From the NCBI RefSeq assembly GCF_000284015.1, contig NC_016943.1:3885541-3949540 (forward strand): a DNA stretch of 64,000 nt. The letters are read 5' to 3'. The notes beneath the pieces were generated by a model. That model saw only the letters and a program-made list of their open reading frames with translations, was not told the DNA's origin and did no database searches. A program made the translations under genes and the position numbers. This document shows, piece by piece, positions 59,983-64,000 of this stretch. The DNA comes from Blastococcus saxobsidens DD2 (lineage in GTDB: Bacteria; Actinomycetota; Actinomycetes; Mycobacteriales; Geodermatophilaceae). Every line of letters begins with the position of its first letter. Within the stretch, counting starts at the first letter, position 1.

Positions 59983-60851
59983 CGCCGTTGCCCGCAGCGG
60001 CGGACTGGACCGCCGAGCAGGACCGCCTCGGGTTCTTCGGTCCCGACAGCGTGACATGGCGGATCCATGCCGACCCGTCCTTCTCGGTGGGCGGCCTGCG
60101 CGCCCTGCTGCTGCAGGCGCTGCACCCGGTCGCGATGGACGGCGTCGCACGGTTCTCGGGAGCCTTCCGGGACGACCCGTGGCCCCGGCTGATCCGGACG
60201 GCGGCCTACGTCGACACCGTCACCTTCGGCACCCGCACCGAGGCCGTCCGCGCGGTGGCCCGCGTGCGCGGCATCCACCGCCGGCTGGGAGCCGTCGAGG
60301 AGACCACCGGACGGGCGTACCGGGTGGACGACCCGGACCTGCTGCTCTGGGTGCACTGCTGCGAGGTCGACTCGCTGCTCACCACGGCCCGCCGGGCCGG
60401 GCTGGTGCTGACCGATGACGACGCCGACCGCTACGTCGCCGAGCAGGTCACCACGGCGGAACTGGTGGGGGTGGACCGGGCCGACGTGCCGGCGTCGGTG
60501 GGCGAGCTGGCCGGCTACTTCGAGCGGATGCGCCCGTCGCTGGCCGCCACGTCCGCCGCGCGGGACGCCTACCGGCTGATCGTGCTGCCGCCGATGCCGA
60601 CGTGGGTGCGCTTCCTCACCCCCGCCCAGCCGGCGTGGGGCGGGCTGGCGGTACTGGCCGTCGCGCTGCTGCCGCAGTGGGCCCGCCGGCTGTACTCGCT
60701 GCCCGGCCTGGCGCTCACCGACGCGGCCGCGACCGGGGCGCTGCGGGCCTTCCGGCAGGCGGCGCTGCGGCTGCCCCGCACCGCCCGGCGTTCGCCGATC
60801 GTGTGGGCCGGCATCGAACGGGTGGCCGGACCGGCACAGCTCACCGCCTGA
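59979..60851 (+). CDS. MpaB-like oxygenase (DUF2236 family)
   Basis: A 290-residue helical protein of the DUF2236 group, which includes latex-clearing protein and the MpaB oxygenase of fungi. SFSVGGLRALLLQALHPVAMDGVARFS has the His proposed to bind heme, then ALTDAAATGALRAFRQAAL near the end; LLWVHCCEVDSLLT holds another conserved His. So a b-type heme or iron enzyme acting on lipid-like substrates is plausible. ATG 59979 overlaps the previous stop. Confidence 0.85.
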   Translation: MTPLPAAADWTAEQDRLGFFGPDSVTWRIHADPSFSVGGLRALLLQALHPVAMDGVARFSGAFRDDPWPRLIRTAAYVDTVTFGTRTEAVRAVARVRGIHRRLGAVEETTGRAYRVDDPDLLLWVHCCEVDSLLTTARRAGLVLTDDDADRYVAEQVTTAELVGVDRADVPASVGELAGYFERMRPSLAATSAARDAYRLIVLPPMPTWVRFLTPAQPAWGGLAVLAVALLPQWARRLYSLPGLALTDAAATGALRAFRQAALRLPRTARRSPIVWAGIERVAGPAQLTA

Positions 60852-60931
60852 GGTCGCCGTTCCCGCGGTGGTCGTTCCGCTCCGGTCCTCCGCTGCCCGC
60901 TCTCGCGGCCGGGCCTGTCGGCACCCCCGGT

Positions 60932-60937
60932 TAACCT
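60932..60937 (+). promoter_or_regulatory. -10 box of the 60944 VOC gene (leaderless)
   Basis: TAACCT with 6 bases to ATG 60944. Confidence 0.5.
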
Positions 60938-60943
60938 GCCACC

Positions 60944-61339
60944 ATGCCGGAGCAGGTGACCCCTTTCCTGATGTTCACGGGCGACGCAGAGCGCGCGATC
61001 GAGCTCTACACGTCGCTGTTCGACGACGCCCAGCTCGTGACCCTCACCCGGTTCGGGGCGGACGGCACCGGCGTGGAGGGCACGGTGCAGCAGGCCACCT
61101 TCTCCATCGCCGGCCAGGTGTTCCGCTGCTTCGACAGCCCCCCGGTACACGCCTTCGGCTTCACGCCGTCGTTCTCCATCTTCGTCGACGTCGCATCGGC
61201 CGAGGAGCTCGACCGGCTGTTCGCGGGTCTCTCCGACGGCGGCGGCGTGCTGATGCCGCTGGACGACTACGGCTTCAGCCGCCGCTTCGGCTGGGTGAAC
61301 GACCGCTTCGGCGTCTCCTGGCAGCTGAACCTCCCCTAG
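60944..61339 (+). CDS. VOC family protein, PhnB-like
   Basis: A 131-residue protein with the PhnB-type VOC fold: TPFLMFTGDAERAIELYTSLF, RCFDSPPVHAFGFTPSFSIFVDV and the closing GWVNDRFGVSWQLNLP. PhnB itself has no proved activity. ATG 60944 is leaderless. No partner gene is evident; it is followed by a convergent PHP gene. Confidence 0.84.
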   Translation: MPEQVTPFLMFTGDAERAIELYTSLFDDAQLVTLTRFGADGTGVEGTVQQATFSIAGQVFRCFDSPPVHAFGFTPSFSIFVDVASAEELDRLFAGLSDGGGVLMPLDDYGFSRRFGWVNDRFGVSWQLNLP

Positions 61340-61391
61340 CAGCGAGAAGGAGCGGCGGGCTCCGCTGACCGTCCCGACCGGCTGATCCCGC

Positions 61392-62249
61392 TCAGTCCCG
61401 CAGGACCGCCGTCCCGGTTCCCGCAGCCAGCAGCCGCTCGAACTGCACGGGGTCGGTGGTGCAGGCGCCGATCGGCGTCGTCTTGTTCGACCCGTGGTAG
61501 TCGCTGGAGCCGGTGACGACCAGGTCCAGCTCGGCCGCCAGCCCGCGCAGGTGGACGCGTTCCGCCTGGCTGTGATCGGGATGGTCGACCTCCAGCCCGA
61601 GCAGCCCCGCCTCGGCCATGGCGGCCACCGCGTCGTCGCCGACGACCCGGCCGCGCTTGGTGGCCAGCCCGTGCGCGAAGACCGGCACGCCACCGGCCGC
61701 GCGCACCAGCGCGATGCCCTGGCGGACGTCGGTGTCGGCCTTCGCCACGTAGTACGGGCTCCGGTGGTGCAGCAGCGTCGTGAAGGCCTCCTCCACCGAC
61801 CCGACGACGCCACCGCGCACCAGGGCACCGGCGATGTGCGGGCGGCCGACGACCCCGCCGTCGGCGTGCGCCACCAGCTCGGCCCAGCCGACCGGGTACC
61901 CGTCCGCGGCCAGCGCCTCCACGATCCGCTCGGCGCGGCTCAGCCGCTCGTCCCGCAGCCGGGCGCGCTCGGCGGCGAAGGCCGGGTGCAACGGGTCGAA
62001 CAGGTAGCCGAGCAGGTGCACGCTGATCGGCGGCTCGTCGGCGGGGAACCACCGGCAGGACAGCTCCATGCCGGGGACCACCGTCAGGCCGCCAGGGCGC
62101 GCCGCCTCCGCCGCGGCCCACCCGGCGGTGGTGTCGTGGTCGGTCAGGGCGACGACGTCCAGCCCCGCGGCACGGGCGGTCGCGAGGAGCTCGCCGGGGC
62201 TGTCGGTGCCGTCGGACACCGAGGAGTGGGTGTGCAGGTCGATCCGCAT
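61392..62249 (-). CDS. PHP domain phosphoesterase (RNase AM/TrpH-like)
   Basis: A 285-residue polymerase/histidinol-phosphatase-fold enzyme with metal motifs RIDLHTHSSVSDGT (near 5), ALTDHDT (near 37), GMELSC, GRPHIAGAL, VFAHGLATKRG and GSSDYHGSNK near 240. That set is typical of the TrpH/YciV type, known to act as 3',5'-nucleotide phosphatase or 5'-3' exoribonuclease on RNA. ATG 62249 is used; GTG 62252 is directly before it. Stands alone between the VOC and PH-domain genes. Confidence 0.88.
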   Translation of the reverse strand: MRIDLHTHSSVSDGTDSPGELLATARAAGLDVVALTDHDTTAGWAAAEAARPGGLTVVPGMELSCRWFPADEPPISVHLLGYLFDPLHPAFAAERARLRDERLSRAERIVEALAADGYPVGWAELVAHADGGVVGRPHIAGALVRGGVVGSVEEAFTTLLHHRSPYYVAKADTDVRQGIALVRAAGGVPVFAHGLATKRGRVVGDDAVAAMAEAGLLGLEVDHPDHSQAERVHLRGLAAELDLVVTGSSDYHGSNKTTPIGACTTDPVQFERLLAAGTGTAVLRD

Positions 62250-62304
62250 CACCGGTCAGCCTGCCCCAGACCGCCGCGGTCCACCCCCGGCGGCCGGTCC
62301 CCGC

Positions 62305-62940
62305 TCACGGCTTGCGCGGCGGCAGGCCCGGGATCGGCTCCGTGTCCCTCCGGCCCCCGGTGGCGACGGGCCCACCGGACGGCGACTCCGGGTTGCCCTC
62401 GTCGTCACCCCCGGAGGCGGCCCCGCCCCAGTCGCTGGTGAACAACAGGCCGCTCACCTGCCGGTACAGCGCACCGGCGTGCGGGAGGAAGGTGATCTCC
62501 GACAGCGCCTGCTGCTGCCCGGCGGACTCGAAGCGGAAGGTGCCGTACCCCAGCACCTGGCCGAACAGGGTCTCCTTCCACGTCAGGTCGGTGATCCGGC
62601 GCAACGGCAGCAGCGTGACGGTGCGGACGATCACCCCCGAGGTCAGCAGCACCCGGCGCCGGCTGACGATGAAGTGCCGCATCCGCCACTCGCCGAGCCG
62701 CAGGGCGTACGTGAGGAGCGCTCCCAGGGCCACGAGCATGCCGAGGGTGCTGGTCACCCGGTTCTCCGGGTCGAGGACCAGCAGCCAGCCGCCGGCGAGG
62801 AACACCGGCAGGAACGTGACCGTCGGCAGGATCAGCACCGCCCAGTGCCGGCGGGTCGCCACCACCGCGTCCTCGTCGTCGAGCAGGTACTTCTCGACGT
62901 CCTTTGCGGCGCGGGCGGGGAGCCCGACCGGAGCGGCCAC
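62305..62940 (-). CDS. PH domain-containing membrane protein
   Basis: A 211-residue protein with two membrane helices (AVLILPTVTFLPVFLAGGWLL and STLGMLVALGALLTYALRL) and a bacterial PH domain after them (MRHFIVSRRRVLLTSGVIVRTVTLLPLRRITDLTW, GYGTFRFESAGQQQALSEITFLP). Such proteins are membrane-linked and of unknown function. The tail is Gly/Pro-rich. GTG 62940 lies 4 bases after a tiny membrane gene, so the two form an operon. Confidence 0.85.
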   Translation of the reverse strand: MAAPVGLPARAAKDVEKYLLDDEDAVVATRRHWAVLILPTVTFLPVFLAGGWLLVLDPENRVTSTLGMLVALGALLTYALRLGEWRMRHFIVSRRRVLLTSGVIVRTVTLLPLRRITDLTWKETLFGQVLGYGTFRFESAGQQQALSEITFLPHAGALYRQVSGLLFTSDWGGAASGGDDEGNPESPSGGPVATGGRRDTEPIPGLPPRKP

Positions 62941-62944
62941 CGGA

Positions 62945-63103
62945 TCAGACCAGCGAGCCGACGAACTGGGCCAGGGAGGAGGCGGCGTCGCCGAGCGCCA
63001 CCCCCGCGGTGCGCACCAGCTCCGCGGAGGACTCGGGTGCCTGGATCACGTAGAACAGGACGAAGGCGACGACCAGCCAGGTGAGGACCTTCTTGAGGTT
63101 CAC
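62945..63103 (-). CDS. 52-residue single-helix membrane protein
   Basis: GTG 63103 with GGAGG 4-5 bases upstream opens a frame ending TGA 62945: VNLKKVLTWLVVAFVLFYVI (one hydrophobic helix), then an amphipathic tail with AGVALGDAASSLAQFVGSL. It is well formed despite its size. The PH-domain gene starts 4 bases on. A small partner subunit for the PH protein is likely from position only. Confidence 0.72.
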   Translation of the reverse strand: MNLKKVLTWLVVAFVLFYVIQAPESSAELVRTAGVALGDAASSLAQFVGSLV

Positions 63104-63269
63104 CGCACCTCCGGGGTGAGTGCGCGAGGCAGTGCCGGGGACCGGAGCTGCACGGACAGCCCGCCGGGTGCGGCGGACGCGTTCGTCCCATGAGTAACAC
63201 AGGCCCCAGGGCTCACCCGGCCGACGCGCCGCGCATGACGTGGCCGGTGTCGTTCCGCGGGCCGGCCGG

Positions 63270-63893
63270 TCAGCGGCCGGGGATCAGGTGCTCCCCGGGC
63301 GGCCCGAGCGGCAGGTCGGGGTAGATGCGATCACGTAGGTCGAGCAGCTCCAGCTGCTCGGCCAGCAGCCAGGCGGCGTTCATGGGCCAGGTGACCACCC
63401 ACAGCCAGACGCCGTAGGCCTCGCCCACGAAGGCCGCTCGGTCGTCGGTGGTGGGCACCGCCCACAGCGGGGCGCGCTGACCGGCGGCCTTGACGTCGAC
63501 GGAGCTCGGCCCGGTGATGACGTCCCCGGGGTCGAGACCCGGCAGCCCGGCGTAGCCGCAGCCCACGCCGGTACCGGGTTCCTCGGCGACGAGGACCAAC
63601 TCGGCCGAGCCGCCGAGAGGGGCGGGCCCGGCGCAGTCGACGACGATCGCCCGCGCTCCCGGCTCACCACCCCACGCCAGGCCCGTGACCGCCCAGCCCG
63701 CGGGCACGGGGTCGGGCACCCACGCGGGCACGCGGGCGTCGACGGTGACCGCGGCGATCGCGTCGTGGGCGACCAGCGCGGTGTGGTGCAGCGGCGTGAC
63801 CGCGCCGTGCACGTGACACCAGGCGTCGGCCTCGGACCCGTGGCGGACGACCAACGGCTCGCCGCAACGGGGGCAGACCGGCGAGGCACTCAT
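63270..63893 (-). CDS. DUF6758 family protein, zinc-knuckle start
   Basis: A 207-residue protein with an N-terminal CPRCGEPL and WCHVHG (Cys/Cys plus Cys/His, a likely zinc knuckle) and a longer body rich in Val/Ala/Gly (WAVTGLAWGGEPGARAIVVDCAGPAPLGGSAELVLVAEE) ending in a Trp-rich helix (AYGVWLWVVTWPMNAAWLLAEQLEL). It resembles the actinobacterial DUF6758 group. Function unknown. ATG 63893 is used over TTG 63902. Confidence 0.8.
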   Translation of the reverse strand: MSASPVCPRCGEPLVVRHGSEADAWCHVHGAVTPLHHTALVAHDAIAAVTVDARVPAWVPDPVPAGWAVTGLAWGGEPGARAIVVDCAGPAPLGGSAELVLVAEEPGTGVGCGYAGLPGLDPGDVITGPSSVDVKAAGQRAPLWAVPTTDDRAAFVGEAYGVWLWVVTWPMNAAWLLAEQLELLDLRDRIYPDLPLGPPGEHLIPGR

Positions 63894-63953
63894 CGGGGAC
63901 AAAGGTCGCGGCAGCGGCCGGAATCGTCAAGCGCAGGCCCGTCGCCGGATGCG

Positions 63954-63959
63954 TAGCCT
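63954..63959 (+). promoter_or_regulatory. -10 box of the gene at the right edge
   Basis: TAGCCT with 6 bases to GTG 63966, the leaderless spacing seen elsewhere in the window. Confidence 0.4.
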
Positions 63960-63965
63960 GCGGAC

Positions 63966-64000
63966 GTGGCGGCCTGCGAGCGGGAGAACTCCCCACCGGT
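63966..64000 (+). CDS. Start of a gene cut by the window edge
   Basis: GTG 63966 begins an open frame (VAACERENSPP) that runs off the end. Only the promoter spacing supports it; the product cannot be named. Confidence 0.3.
   Translation, partial: MAACERENSPP

Noticed and set aside
60852-60930. Fourth copy of the GGA-hairpin repeat
   Set aside because: Shares short words such as TCCGGTCCTCC but lacks the core and the paired stems.

Overview
The window is 64 kb of very GC-rich actinobacterial DNA, read from one continuous chromosome segment. Codon third positions are almost all G or C, GTG starts are common, and many genes begin 6-8 bases after a TANNNT hexamer, so their mRNAs look leaderless. 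Several marker genes are typical of Actinobacteria: whiB7, uvrD2, adnAB, a mycoredoxin, DUF3107, DUF3152, UPF0182 and a mycothiol-type DinB-like protein. The style of the genes suggests the Geodermatophilaceae or a near relative (Blastococcus, Geodermatophilus, Modestobacter), but this is an inference from gene content only.

Layout. 1-11.6 kb: histidinol-phosphatase, an FGGY-kinase remnant, aldo/keto reductase, SRPBCC protein, Zn alcohol dehydrogenase, the cystathionine beta-synthase/gamma-synthase pair, a glycosyltransferase and a pyruvyltransferase-like gene, small VOC, GNAT and ABM proteins, and a P450 coupled to its 3Fe-4S ferredoxin. 11.7-15.8 kb: two identical initiator tRNA genes flanking a BCCT transporter, a ThrE-type exporter and a hypothetical protein. 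15.8-31 kb: UPF0182, Lon-like PDZ protease, DUF2342 protein, YgjP-like metalloprotease, zinc ribbon, ThiF-like protein, ABC1 kinase, whiB7, an IS630 element, uvrD2 and mycoredoxin. 31-42.5 kb: nudC, an M16 peptidase pair, DUF2510 protein, PrmC-like methyltransferase, M20 dipeptidase, Tat-exported phosphoesterase and an epoxide-hydrolase-like gene, followed by a gene-poor stretch (41.2-42.6 kb) rich in hairpins. 42.6-59 kb: adnB-adnA, alkyltransferase-like protein, DinB-like protein, moeZ, DUF3152, alpha/beta hydrolase, TetR, DUF3107, ferritin-like protein, DEAD-box helicase and beta-propeller protein. 59-64 kb: hydrolase, MpaB-like oxygenase, VOC, PHP phosphoesterase, PH-domain protein with a tiny membrane partner, DUF6758 protein, and the start of one more gene.

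From about 15.8 to 59 kb the gene order follows, with insertions, the order I recall for Mycobacterium tuberculosis Rv3193c-Rv3212 (UPF0182, PDZ protease, DUF2342, ThiF-like, ABC1, whiB7, uvrD2, mycoredoxin, nudC, adnB, adnA, MGMT-like, moeB/moeZ, DUF3152, TetR, TB9.4, ferritin-like, rhlE). It is an old conserved block centred on DNA break repair, redox homeostasis and antibiotic stress.

Three things stand out. (1) A dispersed repeat of about 110 bp, built from two GGA-triloop hairpins around a conserved core, is found three times: as three tandem 86-bp units at 35.3-35.6 kb, between genes at 55.1 kb, and in frame inside adnB at 44.6 kb. The stems show compensatory changes between copies. (2) An IS630-type element has landed exactly on the TA of the predicted -10 box of whiB7, parting it from its -35 and AT-rich operator. 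It makes its transposase by a -1 frameshift on seven A's and borrows its stop codon from host DNA. (3) The whiB7 leader keeps a ribosome-binding-site-led upstream ORF and a textbook intrinsic terminator, as expected for ribosome-controlled attenuation of this resistance regulator.
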